DNA from: JBBDMU01 sp040905685 | GTDB taxonomy: Bacteria > Bacteroidota > Rhodothermia > Balneolales > Natronogracilivirgulaceae | DNA length: 64,000 bases | Reading direction: 5' to 3' | Assembly (NCBI GenBank): GCA_040905685.1 | Contig: JBBDRB010000040.1 | Location: 76,662-140,661, forward strand | Part shown: positions 18,142-26,423 of the stretch, in pieces | How the letters are laid out: the number at the start of each line of letters is the position of its first letter | Numbering within the stretch: the stretch's first letter is position 1 | The notes under the pieces: generated by a model | Database searches by the model: none | Seen by the model: only the letters and a program-made list of their open reading frames with translations | What the model was told of the DNA's origin: nothing | Made by a program: the position numbers and the translations under genes

Positions 18142-18534
18142 TTACCGGCCCTGTACCCGGGTGGCTACCCACCATTCATTTCCGGCCGGATCTCTGAAAG
18201 CACAGCGCCGGTCACCGTATTCCTGATCGGCTGGCTGTTCAAGAGGTTCTGCTTCCGATTCAATTACCTTTTTATACACTGTATCTACATCGTCAACATA
18301 TACATACAGCATGCCTGGAAAGGGTTTGAATGTATTTTGCACATCCCCGATCATGATTATGGAATCTCCGATCATTATCTCGGCATGCAAAAGCGTACCA
18401 TCATCGTTTCGCATGACTTTATATTCTTCCGCTAAAAAAATGCGTTTCAGAAAATCGATGAGTTTTTCCGCCTCCCTGACAGCGAGGTAGGGTGTAACGG
18501 TATGATAACCCTTAGGCTGATAATGCGTGTGCAT
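18142..18534 (-). CDS. VOC-superfamily protein (PhnB/glyoxalase-like)
   Basis: About 130 residues from the ATG at 18534 (MHTHYQPKGYHTVTPYLAV); upstream in-frame residues look like non-coding AT-rich sequence. It carries the paired beta-alpha-beta-beta-beta pattern of the vicinal oxygen chelate fold: LLHAEIMIGDSIIMIGD in the middle and GDRRCAFRDPAGNEWWVAT at the end. The D-P-x-G-N-x-W ending is typical of PhnB-like members. Such proteins are dioxygenases, glyoxalases or binding proteins; the reaction here is unknown. Confidence 0.82.
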   Translation of the reverse strand: MHTHYQPKGYHTVTPYLAVREAEKLIDFLKRIFLAEEYKVMRNDDGTLLHAEIMIGDSIIMIGDVQNTFKPFPGMLYVYVDDVDTVYKKVIESEAEPLEQPADQEYGDRRCAFRDPAGNEWWVATRVQGR

Positions 18535-18819
18535 GATATATTGGTTAAGGATGTTGTTAAATGTAAAAAAATAGATATAAAAAGGTAACACAAAGCGCCG
18601 AACTATGGAAACTGTTTTCCTCCGGCTTCCTTGTTACAAGCGTAAAAAGTTATTATTGGTTAATCGTTTTATCGGTCAGATACGTCTATACAACAAGAAC
18701 GAAACCAAAAATAATTCTTGCTGAGATCTTAAGATGTCCTGGGTGGCGAGGGGTCCGTTGCCGGTGAGCGCGGCGCCTTGTATGCTGAACTCCAGCCGGG
18801 GCGGCCATGTTCACCTTTC

Positions 18820-19560
18820 ATGGAAGAGATTTTTGATCATACCGGTCATCGTCCCTGGCCGCTGCCACAGCGACGCTGGGCCCTGGCGATGCGCTGGTAC
18901 GATCTCCTTTTTGCCCACTGGCCGGTGCCGCCGGAGGTATTACGTCCGCTTATTCCGGCAGCCCTGAATCTGGATTTATATGACGGCAGAGCCTGGATAG
19001 GCATTGTCCCTTTCTGTATGCGGGGTGTCCGGCTTCGTTATATGCCCGAATCCTTAAGCTTTGATTTTCCGGAACTGAATGTCCGTACCTATGTAACAAG
19101 TCCGCACAGGTCCGGGGTCTGGTTTTTTAGCCTGGATGCAACAAACCGGCTGGCCGTCCGCGCGGCCCGCCTTTGGTACGGGCTGCTGTACTATGATGCG
19201 GAGATACAGGTGCACCGGCACGGGCAAACCGTAGAATACCAGAGCATAAGAAAAGGCCGGGAAGCGAGTTTGCAGGTCCGTTATTTACCCGTCGGTAGCT
19301 GTTTTCAGGCTCAGGGGGGAAGCATCGATCACTGGTTGACCGAGCGCTACGGACTCTATGCTGACGGTAGGAAAGGGAAAATCCGTTTTGGGGATATCCA
19401 TCATCCCCGCTGGCAACTGCAAAAGGCCGAAGCGGATTTCCGGATCAATACCATGACGGACTGCCTTGGCTTTTCCTTGCCCGACCAAAAACCGGTTCTG
19501 CATTTTGCTCAACGGCAGCACATGGTGGCCTGGAGGATAAAACTACTAAATAGATCATGA
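18820..19560 (+). CDS. DUF2071 (YqjF-like) family protein
   Basis: About 246 residues from the ATG at 18820; a TTG at 18778 would extend it by 14. Family features are WPLPQRRWALAMRWYDLLFAHW-type N-terminus (visible as RWYDLLFAHWPVP), LDLYDGRAWIGIVPFCMRGV, ELNVRTYV and GVWFFSLDA. DUF2071 proteins are cytoplasmic with an acetoacetate-decarboxylase-like fold and unknown function. The stop overlaps the next start as ATGA, indicating co-translation with the downstream lipoprotein gene. The 285 bp before it (18535-18819) hold no gene that I can support. Confidence 0.85.
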   Translation: MEEIFDHTGHRPWPLPQRRWALAMRWYDLLFAHWPVPPEVLRPLIPAALNLDLYDGRAWIGIVPFCMRGVRLRYMPESLSFDFPELNVRTYVTSPHRSGVWFFSLDATNRLAVRAARLWYGLLYYDAEIQVHRHGQTVEYQSIRKGREASLQVRYLPVGSCFQAQGGSIDHWLTERYGLYADGRKGKIRFGDIHHPRWQLQKAEADFRINTMTDCLGFSLPDQKPVLHFAQRQHMVAWRIKLLNRS

Positions 19561-20186
19561 AACGGGACGAACCATTCAGGAATATTCAACTGCCTGCCAG
19601 GTTTTACCTGGGCTTGTTGCTGCTGGTATGGGCCATGGCTTCCGCCTGCGTGCGAACAAATCAAACGGCAATAGCCGAAGCAGAACTCCAGGCTACCGGT
19701 CCCGTAGCCTGGGATGTTACCATACCCGAGGGGTATTTTCACCTGACGCACAGGGCGGGGGCATCGGGTGCAGATCACCTGGCACGGGTCCGGCTGACCA
19801 TTATCAATCTCCCTTCCAGTGAAGAGGGCAACCGCTATACGTTGATCGGCGGCACAGGGTACCATTTTGCAGAGCCGGATCGCGTAACGGGACCCGATCC
19901 GGCCGGGGGTATCGCTTTTGAAGCGCAGTATACGCGCATGGTTCGGGCCGGCCGCATAGAGTTTGAGGTCTATTTTGACCCAACGCCTATCCGTGAAGAG
20001 GACGTGGCCTGTTTCCCCGGCCCCGAACTGGCGCTGTCCGTGATAAGGGAAGGCACCGGGTCACGGGTGCTGTACGGCTCCAACAACAAGGACCATTGGG
20101 CCATAGCGGGCGTCGGGAAGGGAAACGCCGCGGAAATCGTCATCGATATGGCGTGGGCCGAGTATACATGGTATCACGAGTTGTAA
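19557..20186 (+). CDS. Hypothetical lipoprotein
   Basis: 209 residues. A type II signal is visible (GLLLLVWAMASAC, Cys about residue 31), preceded by an unusually long charged N-terminus. The mature part is beta-rich with many Gly/Asp and no family that I recognise. It overlaps the DUF2071 gene by 4 bp, so both are probably made from one message. Its 3' end overlaps the convergent tag gene by 13 bp. A later start is possible because the lipobox is far from the first Met. Confidence 0.7.
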   Translation: MKRDEPFRNIQLPARFYLGLLLLVWAMASACVRTNQTAIAEAELQATGPVAWDVTIPEGYFHLTHRAGASGADHLARVRLTIINLPSSEEGNRYTLIGGTGYHFAEPDRVTGPDPAGGIAFEAQYTRMVRAGRIEFEVYFDPTPIREEDVACFPGPELALSVIREGTGSRVLYGSNNKDHWAIAGVGKGNAAEIVIDMAWAEYTWYHEL

Positions 20187-20725
20187 AAGCCTTCGGCATC
20201 CATCCATCCCGGTTTTTGCGCCGCTATGGTTTCAAAAACAGGACAGTCTCTGGCATGGGCCCCCGGCAAATAGCCCGTACTCATCAAAAATTCGCCGGTT
20301 ATCTCTCCTCCCGTAAAGGTAAAGGTTTTTTTGAACAGCTTTACCCATTCCGGTTTTTTTAAAGGATGATGATGATCGAGCCAGGCGAAAAACGAACCGA
20401 ATTCCTCCTGGATATCCATAATGCGTCGTGCATTCGTGATGGCTGCATCGACCTTTAACCGGTTCCGGATGATGCGGCTATCGGCAAGCAGCCGGTTTCG
20501 ATCGTCATCATCATAGGCGGCCACGGCTGCAATATCGAAGTTGCTGTAGGCCTGGCGGAATCCATCGCGCTTTTTCAGGATCGTCAGCCAGGACAATCCC
20601 GCCTGGTTGATTTCCAGGATGAGCCGCTCAAACAACAGGGGATCACTGGTAAGGGGAAATCCGTATTCATGGTCATGGTAGGGGCCGTGAAGCGGATGGT
20701 CGGCAGCAGAGGTACAATAGCTCAT
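20174..20725 (-). CDS. tag: DNA-3-methyladenine glycosylase I
   Basis: 183 residues, ATG start. It excises 3-methyladenine from alkylated DNA. Family features are the N-terminal Cys and YHDHEYGFP (zinc Cys4 and His region), LFERLILEINQAGLSWLTIL, and the C-terminal HARDCPVF giving the second His and Cys of the HhH zinc snap. Length is normal (E. coli Tag 187). It is the last gene of a minus-strand run after the Gfo/Idh/MocA gene (21 bp). Confidence 0.92.
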   Translation of the reverse strand: MSYCTSAADHPLHGPYHDHEYGFPLTSDPLLFERLILEINQAGLSWLTILKKRDGFRQAYSNFDIAAVAAYDDDDRNRLLADSRIIRNRLKVDAAITNARRIMDIQEEFGSFFAWLDHHHPLKKPEWVKLFKKTFTFTGGEITGEFLMSTGYLPGAHARDCPVFETIAAQKPGWMDAEGFYNS

Positions 20726-20746
20726 AATGTTTGTTTTTAACAGGAT

Positions 20747-21796
20747 TTATGAAGAAAAGTCCAGAGCCCGTTTTTGTTCGTTGCTCTGCATGGCCAGTTC
20801 GATGACGCGTATCGTATTCAGCGCTTCGGCGGGTTTGACAAGGAGTTCCTCCCGGCCGTTGATGGCCCCGGCAATGTTCGTATAGTACGACTGATAGGCT
20901 CCGGCCAGGGTTTCCACCGATCCGTTAACATGTAACCCTTTTATGGTGGTGTTTAGTTTACCCCAGCAACGAGGATCTTCCATACCCCAGTCCGGCCGGT
21001 CCGGGGTTCGTCCCTGTTTTAAATCCTCTTCCTGGGGATCCAGTCCGCATTTCACATAGGAGCCTTCCATTCCGTTCAGAATGAAGCGGGTATCCGGTTC
21101 CCGAACAAGCATACCAGCCTTTAAAGTCACTTTAAGATGACCATAATCCAATAGCAGGGCAAAATTGTCGGCTACTTTGGCGGTGTCCCGCTGAATTCGG
21201 ATATCGGCGCAGATCATGGCGGGCAGACCAAACAGGGTCAGGGCCTGATCAATGAGATGTGAACCCAGATCGTATAATATTCCCGTCCCCTCACCCTCGT
21301 CTTCCCGCCAGCCTTCCTTCCGGACATTGCGAAACCGGTCGAAGTGGGATTCATATTCAACAAGACGGCCAAGGACGTTGCTTTCCAGTATTTTCCGTAC
21401 CGTCATAAAGTCGCCATCCCATCTCCGATTCTGGAAAACGCTGATGATCCGCTTCTGTTGACGGGCCAGGTCAACAAGGGTGGCGCCTTCCCCGGAAGTG
21501 ACCGTGAACGGTTTATCCACGACCACATGCTTACCGGCCAGCAGGGCCTGTTGGGCGAGTTCGAAATGTGTGTGGTTCGGCGTGGCAATCACAATCAGTC
21601 CGATGTCCGGATCCTGAAGCAGTTCGGCTGTATCCGGCACGGTTTCGGTTTCAGGGTATTGCCTGGCGGCGTTATTGCTATGGCGCTCAACAACCTTTCT
21701 CAGGGTCAGGCCGGCCACGGATTGGATAATCGGGGCATGAAATATCTGAGCGGCTCGCCCATATCCTATCAGTCCGACGCTAATATCATTATGCAA
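20747..21796 (-). CDS. Gfo/Idh/MocA-family NAD(P)-dependent oxidoreductase
   Basis: 349 residues. The Rossmann motif is VGLIGYGRAAQIFHAP (residues about 7-22). The conserved VVVDKPFTV supplies the catalytic Lys-Pro. DLGSHLIDQALTLFG follows in the C-terminal alpha/beta domain. Members oxidise or reduce sugars and derivatives; the substrate here is unknown. The start is TTG at 21796, supported by CGGAGA eight bases upstream. The spacing of 15 bp to osmC suggests an operon CBS protein-osmC-oxidoreductase-tag. Confidence 0.9.
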   Translation of the reverse strand: MHNDISVGLIGYGRAAQIFHAPIIQSVAGLTLRKVVERHSNNAARQYPETETVPDTAELLQDPDIGLIVIATPNHTHFELAQQALLAGKHVVVDKPFTVTSGEGATLVDLARQQKRIISVFQNRRWDGDFMTVRKILESNVLGRLVEYESHFDRFRNVRKEGWREDEGEGTGILYDLGSHLIDQALTLFGLPAMICADIRIQRDTAKVADNFALLLDYGHLKVTLKAGMLVREPDTRFILNGMEGSYVKCGLDPQEEDLKQGRTPDRPDWGMEDPRCWGKLNTTIKGLHVNGSVETLAGAYQSYYTNIAGAINGREELLVKPAEALNTIRVIELAMQSNEQKRALDFSS

Positions 21797-21811
21797 AAAA
21801 GTCTCCGTTTG

Positions 21812-22255
21812 TTATCGGTTCTCCAAAGTGGACTCGATTTGTATCTGCCCGAGTAGGGTTCGCTGCACAGGGCACTTTTTGGAGATCTCCAGAAGTTTGT
21901 TGTTCTGTTCTTCGTTCAGGTTGCCTTTCACAATAATCTCTTTTTCAATTTTATCAAGACGGGCATCCTTTTCTTCACATTCCAGGCAGTCTTTGGCATG
22001 AGTTTTATAGTGACGCAGTTCGATGTACACGTCCTCCAGCGGCCAGTTTTTACGTTTGGCATACAGGCGCATGGTAATAGCGCTACATGATCCCAGGGCC
22101 ATGAGCAGCAGATCATAGGGGTCGGGGCCAAGATCTGCCCCGCCGGACGGTTCAGGCTCATCGGCAATAAGCTCATGAGATCCCACCGTCATAACGGTTT
22201 TGAACTGTTGTTGTCCATGGTGAATATGGACGATCTTTTTTTTATCAGCCGGCAT
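21812..22255 (-). CDS. OsmC/Ohr-family protein
   Basis: 147 residues, ATG start. It has the two conserved redox cysteines of the family: one in ALGSCSAITMRLYA and one in KKCPVQRTL. These usually reduce organic hydroperoxides. An extra C-x2-C (DCLECEE, about residues 90-93) sits in the middle, as in YhfA-type OsmC proteins. It is 10 bp downstream of the CBS-protein gene and 15 bp upstream of the oxidoreductase gene. Confidence 0.9.
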   Translation of the reverse strand: MPADKKKIVHIHHGQQQFKTVMTVGSHELIADEPEPSGGADLGPDPYDLLLMALGSCSAITMRLYAKRKNWPLEDVYIELRHYKTHAKDCLECEEKDARLDKIEKEIIVKGNLNEEQNNKLLEISKKCPVQRTLLGQIQIESTLENR

Positions 22256-22265
22256 GCAGGTTTTA

Positions 22266-22706
22266 TTAGCCGGGGTAACTTCCGGCGATGTAGTTTTTCA
22301 TATCGGTGATCTCTATTTCCTGTTTGTCTATAATGGATTTGACAAGATCGCCAATTGAAATGATTCCGGCCAGTTTTTTGTCTCGTGTCAACACAGGCAG
22401 ATGGCGAATCTTATGGGTGGTCATAATGCCCATGCATTTTTCTATGGTCTCGTCTGGCGAAACGCACAAAACATTCGACGTCATGATGTCTTTTACCGGT
22501 GTTTGCTTCGAGGTCCGCCCCATAAGGATGACCTTGTTCCGGTAATCCCGTTCGGAGATAATTCCCTTTAATCGGTTTTTTTTCATAACGATCAACGCCC
22601 CGACATCATGAGCGGCCATCAGGCTGATGGCATCGAAAACCGATGTGTCTGGGGTGGTGTGATAAACCTCACTGCCTTTTTTTGCTAAAATCTCCTGAAC
22701 AATCAT
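22266..22706 (-). CDS. Two-CBS-domain protein
   Basis: About 146 residues from the ATG at 22706; an alternative ATG at 22712 overlaps the AGGAAG ribosome site less favourably, and a TTG lies at 22736. Two CBS repeats are visible: DTSVFDAISLMAAHDVGALIV-type first half (MAAHDVGALIVM) with KGIISERDYRNKVI, and ETIEKCMGIMTTHKIRHLPV with LAGIISIGDLVK. CBS pairs bind adenosyl nucleotides and regulate partner proteins. No effector domain is attached; a stand-alone nucleotide sensor is likely. Confidence 0.9.
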   Translation of the reverse strand: MIVQEILAKKGSEVYHTTPDTSVFDAISLMAAHDVGALIVMKKNRLKGIISERDYRNKVILMGRTSKQTPVKDIMTSNVLCVSPDETIEKCMGIMTTHKIRHLPVLTRDKKLAGIISIGDLVKSIIDKQEIEITDMKNYIAGSYPG

Positions 22707-22786
22707 GGCCATCTTCCTATTAGTTAATACGATCAAATATTAAACCCTGTATTTAAATAAACTAAATTTCTGTCATTTGCAAGCCT

Positions 22787-22808
22787 TCTGGGCAGACTTC
22801 AGCCCAGA
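22787..22808. other. Hairpin in the leader region before adenine deaminase
   Basis: TCTGGGC (22787-22793) and GCCCAGA (22802-22808) form a perfect 7-bp inverted repeat with an 8-nt loop. A GC-rich CCGGTTGACGCCGG imperfect palindrome follows. No T-run follows, so it is not a clear terminator. The assembly gap removes the sequence between it and the gene. It does not match the purine riboswitch core. Confidence 0.4.
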
Positions 22809-22866
22809 CATGCCCGGTTGACGCCGGTCGTTTGATTATCCCTGTAAAACTGAATACCTTGAACGA

Positions 22867-22966
22867 NNNNNNNNNNNNNNNNNNNNNNNNNNNNNNNNNN
22901 NNNNNNNNNNNNNNNNNNNNNNNNNNNNNNNNNNNNNNNNNNNNNNNNNNNNNNNNNNNNNNNNNN
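22867..22966. other. Assembly gap (100 N)
   Basis: Exactly 100 undetermined bases, the usual placeholder for a scaffold gap of unknown length. Apparent reading frames across it are artefacts. It lies just before the adenine deaminase start. Confidence 0.99.
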
Positions 22967-22998
22967 CAGGTAAAAAAACTAAAACGGGATGGGCATCT

Positions 22999-24609
22999 AT
23001 GGATTCGGTGAAGGGAATTGTTCTGGATGTACTGAACCGCCGCAGATTCAATGGGGAGATAATCTTCAACGGACAGGGAATCCGTTCCATAAATGAAATT
23101 GATGAACTCCAGCACGAATACATCCTGCCGGGCTTCACAGATGCCCATATACATATCGAAAGTTCCATGCTGTTGCCCTCCGAATTTGCACGAATTGCCG
23201 TGAGACATGGTACGGTTGCCACCGTTTCCGACCCCCATGAGATCGCCAATGTCTGTGGCCGGGAAGGAGTGGATTTTATGATCGATAACAGCCGGCAGGT
23301 CCCGTTGAAATTTTTTTATGGCGCTCCGTCCTGTGTACCCGCTACCGCTTTTGAATCGGCCGGAGCCCGCCTGGATGCAGCCGATGTAAAGGCCCTGCTG
23401 GATCGGGACGATATCTATTATCTGGCTGAAATGATGAACTGGCCAGGGGTGCTGTCGGATGATGAAGAAGTAATGGCGAAAATAAAGGCGGCACTGGCCC
23501 GCAAAAAACCGGTGGATGGCCACGCACCCGGACTCATGGGTGAGAGGGCAGCAAAGTATGCCTCGGCCGGCATTACTACCGACCATGAATGCTTCACCAA
23601 ACAGGAGGCGCTGGATAAACTTAAAAACGGCATGAAAATCGCCATCCGGGAAGGAAGTGCCGCCAAAAATTTTAACGCGCTGATATCTCTTCTGGGTGAA
23701 TTTCCCGGCAGGATTATGTTTTGTTCCGATGACAAGCATCCCGATGATCTGCTGGAAGGCCATATCAACTTGCTGGTTACCCGTGCACTGAACCTTGGCT
23801 ATGACCTTTTTGACACTCTTTATGCCGGTTGTGTATTGCCGGCGCTGCATTATAATCTGGAGGTTGGCTTGCTCCGTGAAGGCGACCCGGCCGATTTTAT
23901 TATCGTGGATGACCCGGAGACCATGGCCATACAACAGACCTGGATCAACGGGCAGTGTGTCTTCGATCACGGACAGGTCCGCATGCCGGAGGTTGACGGC
24001 AAGCTTATCAATAACTTTACCTCCTGGTCGACCCGGCCGGAAGATTTCGTCATGGCTTCGCAAAACCACCGGCAGCCCGTCATTGTAGCGCAGGATGGAG
24101 AGCTGATAACCGGAAAATCCCTGGAAAACCTGGACATTATCAACGGAAGCGTGCAATCCGATCCTGGCCGGGATATACTGAAAATAGTCTTAGTGAATCG
24201 CTACCGGCAATCGGCCCCTGCGGTTGGGTTTATCAAAAACTTCGGAATACGGGAAGGAGCCATAGCTTCCTCTGTGGCCCACGATTCTCATAATATCATA
24301 GCCGTGGGCAGTTCCGACGACTACCTTAGTGCGGTGGTCAATGCCGTGATGGAGAACAAAGGCGGTCTGGCGGCTGCAAACGAAACTGTACTGGAGGTGT
24401 TACCTCTTCCGGTGGCGGGGCTTATGAGTGACCGGCAGGGTGAGGAAGTGGCTGCAGCTTATGGACAGTTAAGCAGGATGGCCAGGCAAATGGGAAGCAG
24501 GCTTACCGCCCCCTTCATGCTGATCTCATTTATGGCTTTGCTGGTCATCCCCAGCCTGAAAATCAGTGACAAGGGCATGTTTGACGCTGAGCGCTTCCGG
24601 TTTGCCTGA
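22999..24609 (+). CDS. ade: Adenine deaminase
   Basis: 536 residues from the ATG at 22999. It converts adenine to hypoxanthine for purine salvage. Metal-binding amidohydrolase motif GFTDAHIHIESSML, then VSDPHEIANVCG, GHAPGLMG, FCSDDKHPDDL and the C-terminal SVAHDSHNIIAVG are all typical. The frame stays open upstream into the N gap (GKKTKTGWAS before the first Met), so a longer N-terminus cannot be excluded. Still, MDSVKGIVLDVLNRRRF aligns with the usual family start. It is 31 bp before the glycosylasparaginase gene. Confidence 0.93.
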   Translation: MDSVKGIVLDVLNRRRFNGEIIFNGQGIRSINEIDELQHEYILPGFTDAHIHIESSMLLPSEFARIAVRHGTVATVSDPHEIANVCGREGVDFMIDNSRQVPLKFFYGAPSCVPATAFESAGARLDAADVKALLDRDDIYYLAEMMNWPGVLSDDEEVMAKIKAALARKKPVDGHAPGLMGERAAKYASAGITTDHECFTKQEALDKLKNGMKIAIREGSAAKNFNALISLLGEFPGRIMFCSDDKHPDDLLEGHINLLVTRALNLGYDLFDTLYAGCVLPALHYNLEVGLLREGDPADFIIVDDPETMAIQQTWINGQCVFDHGQVRMPEVDGKLINNFTSWSTRPEDFVMASQNHRQPVIVAQDGELITGKSLENLDIINGSVQSDPGRDILKIVLVNRYRQSAPAVGFIKNFGIREGAIASSVAHDSHNIIAVGSSDDYLSAVVNAVMENKGGLAAANETVLEVLPLPVAGLMSDRQGEEVAAAYGQLSRMARQMGSRLTAPFMLISFMALLVIPSLKISDKGMFDAERFRFA

Positions 24610-24640
24610 AGAATTTGTCAACTCAAAAAATACCTGATCG

Positions 24641-25618
24641 ATGGATACAAGAAGAAAATTCATAAAAAAAACGGCCATGGGAGCGGCCGCCCTGAGCGGT
24701 TTAGGTCCGGTAAAGGAAGCATTCAGCGGAACGGCTGCAAGAGGGCAGGCCGGAAGGCCTCTGGTGATCTCGACCTGGAATCACGGTATGGCAGCCAATG
24801 ATGCAGCCTGGCAGGTGCTTTCGCAAAACGGCAGTTCACTGGATGCGGTAGAAGCCGGTGTGAGGGTGTCGGAAGGCGATCCGGACGTCCATTCGGTAGG
24901 CTATGGCGGCAACCCGGACCGCGAGGGCAAGGTCACCCTGGATGCCTGCATCATGGATAGAAAGGGGAATTGCGGTTCAGTCGCATTTTTGGAAGGTATC
25001 AGGCATCCTGTATCGGTGGCGCGAAAAGTTATGGAAGACACCCCTCATATTATGCTGGTGGGTAAAGGGGCTTTGCAGTTTGCCCTGGAAAAAGGATTTA
25101 AAAGGGAAAACCTGTTAACCGTCCGGTCCGAAAAAAAGTGGAAGGAGTGGATGCAGCAATCCGAATACCAGCCTGTCATTAACGAGGAGAATCATGATAC
25201 CATTGGCATGCTGGCCCTTGACGGACATGGCAATATGGCCGGAGCATGCACCACCAGCGGTGCGGCCTATAAGATGCATGGCCGGGTTGGGGACTCTCCT
25301 ATAATCGGTGCCGGCCTGTTTGTGGATAACGATGCAGGCGCCGCCACGGCTACCGGCATGGGCGAGGCCGTTATCCGGATAGCCGGCAGCCACCTTGTCG
25401 TAGAACTAATGCGGCAGGGGCACACGCCGGGTCAGTCGTGTAAAATGGCCGTCGAGCGCATCCTATCCAAGACCGAAGATCCCGCCGGTCTTCAGGTAGG
25501 ATTCATCGCCTTGAATAAAGAAGGCCGCTTTGGCGGGTACAGCATCCGCCCGGGTTTTAATTATGCAGTTCATGACCGGGAAAACAACGAAATGATCAAT
25601 GCCCGGAGCCTTCTATGA
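24641..25618 (+). CDS. N4-(beta-N-acetylglucosaminyl)-L-asparaginase (glycosylasparaginase)
   Basis: 325 residues. The Tat-type signal is TRRKFIKKTAMGAAALSG. The Ntn-hydrolase autocleavage site is HDTIGML (Thr becomes the new N-terminal nucleophile). RVGDSPIIGAG and TATGMGE complete the substrate site. These match bacterial glycosylasparaginases, which split GlcNAc-Asn from N-glycan remnants. Periplasmic or secreted location is inferred. It is probably co-transcribed with ade. The type III asparaginase fragment at the left edge is in the same superfamily but a different branch. Confidence 0.9.
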   Translation: MDTRRKFIKKTAMGAAALSGLGPVKEAFSGTAARGQAGRPLVISTWNHGMAANDAAWQVLSQNGSSLDAVEAGVRVSEGDPDVHSVGYGGNPDREGKVTLDACIMDRKGNCGSVAFLEGIRHPVSVARKVMEDTPHIMLVGKGALQFALEKGFKRENLLTVRSEKKWKEWMQQSEYQPVINEENHDTIGMLALDGHGNMAGACTTSGAAYKMHGRVGDSPIIGAGLFVDNDAGAATATGMGEAVIRIAGSHLVVELMRQGHTPGQSCKMAVERILSKTEDPAGLQVGFIALNKEGRFGGYSIRPGFNYAVHDRENNEMINARSLL

Positions 25619-25627
25619 TGCCGGAAA

Positions 25628-26158
25628 TCATTTCCAGCCGGGCCACAAAAACAAACCGAGATGAACCCGTGAAACGCGCATTTCTTCAGCCAGGTCAGTG
25701 GCAAAGGCTTGGTAGGCATCCGATTTGTCTTTATCAAACATATGCAGTCCTGTCCACTCAGGCAGGGTAGGCCCTGATTTCTGGCTGCGTAATGCCGCGG
25801 CGGCGGTGTCATTTACAGGTGTTTCAAAGAAATGCTCGGACAGGTAAAGATGATAGACCTCACTGAGATAACGGTTATAATGCGCTTCCTTCAAAAATAG
25901 GTTCAGGGCCGTGCGGGCCGTTCCCCAGGTTCTGTTTTCGGCCGAAAGCGTGTTGGTCAGCGCATCGGTGGTTTCGTTTAAAGTACGGTGGAATTCTTCA
26001 CCGGCTTTGGTGGAAAAGCGGGTCAGATCCAGATTTACGGCAAAATTCCAAAGGTCATGCATTTCGGTGATTTCATACTGGAAACCCAGCAGGGAAGGTG
26101 TAATGGCTTCATATGCGGTTTTCTGCTGAAGTGTTGATAAGAACTTCTCTCTATACAT
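25628..26158 (-). CDS. Conserved hypothetical protein
   Basis: 176 residues, ATG start, rich in aromatic residues and His, without signal peptide or membrane segment. A mid-protein stretch TWGTARTALNLFLKEAHYN and the C-terminal VSRVHLGLFLWPGWK are the most distinctive parts. I do not recognise a named family. It converges on the glycosylasparaginase gene (9 bp) and is followed upstream by the second DUF4834-like gene. Confidence 0.65.
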   Translation of the reverse strand: MYREKFLSTLQQKTAYEAITPSLLGFQYEITEMHDLWNFAVNLDLTRFSTKAGEEFHRTLNETTDALTNTLSAENRTWGTARTALNLFLKEAHYNRYLSEVYHLYLSEHFFETPVNDTAAAALRSQKSGPTLPEWTGLHMFDKDKSDAYQAFATDLAEEMRVSRVHLGLFLWPGWK

Positions 26159-26238
26159 GGTTACTCCCTATAAATAATGGCCTGTTCGTGATTAACCAAT
26201 AAACCGGCAGGTATAGTTCAATTCCGAAGTAAGTTTGG

Positions 26239-26421
26239 CTAGGGCGATTGTTCCCCATTTACCAGTTCTTCATAATCGGCCTCTTCGATATTTTCAAGAT
26301 CCGGTTTCCTGTCCGGTTGCCCGCGCTGGAAGGTGCGTTTATGGGGCGGTCTTTTGGAAAGCAGCTTCAGTCCCATCCGGATGAACGAATAGAGGAAAAG
26401 TAAGAAAAAAATGATACGCAT
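26239..26421 (-). CDS. DUF4834-like small membrane protein (copy 2)
   Basis: 60 residues, ATG start. The N-terminal membrane helix MRIIFFLLFLYSFIRMGLKL is followed by a basic segment and the acidic end LENIEEADYEELVNG. It mirrors the protein at 17860-18087 in order, length and tail motif. It lies 2 bp after the deoxynucleoside kinase gene and is likely translated from the same message. Confidence 0.72.
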   Translation of the reverse strand: MRIIFFLLFLYSFIRMGLKLLSKRPPHKRTFQRGQPDRKPDLENIEEADYEELVNGEQSP

Positions 26422-26423
26422 TG

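Noticed and set aside
18592..18819. Possible small gene before DUF2071
   Set aside because: A plus-strand frame at 18734-18967 overlaps the DUF2071 coding region in another phase and has no ribosome site or motif.
22762..24156. Long minus-strand open frame across the N gap
   Set aside because: It runs through unknown bases and lies opposite adenine deaminase; it is an artefact.
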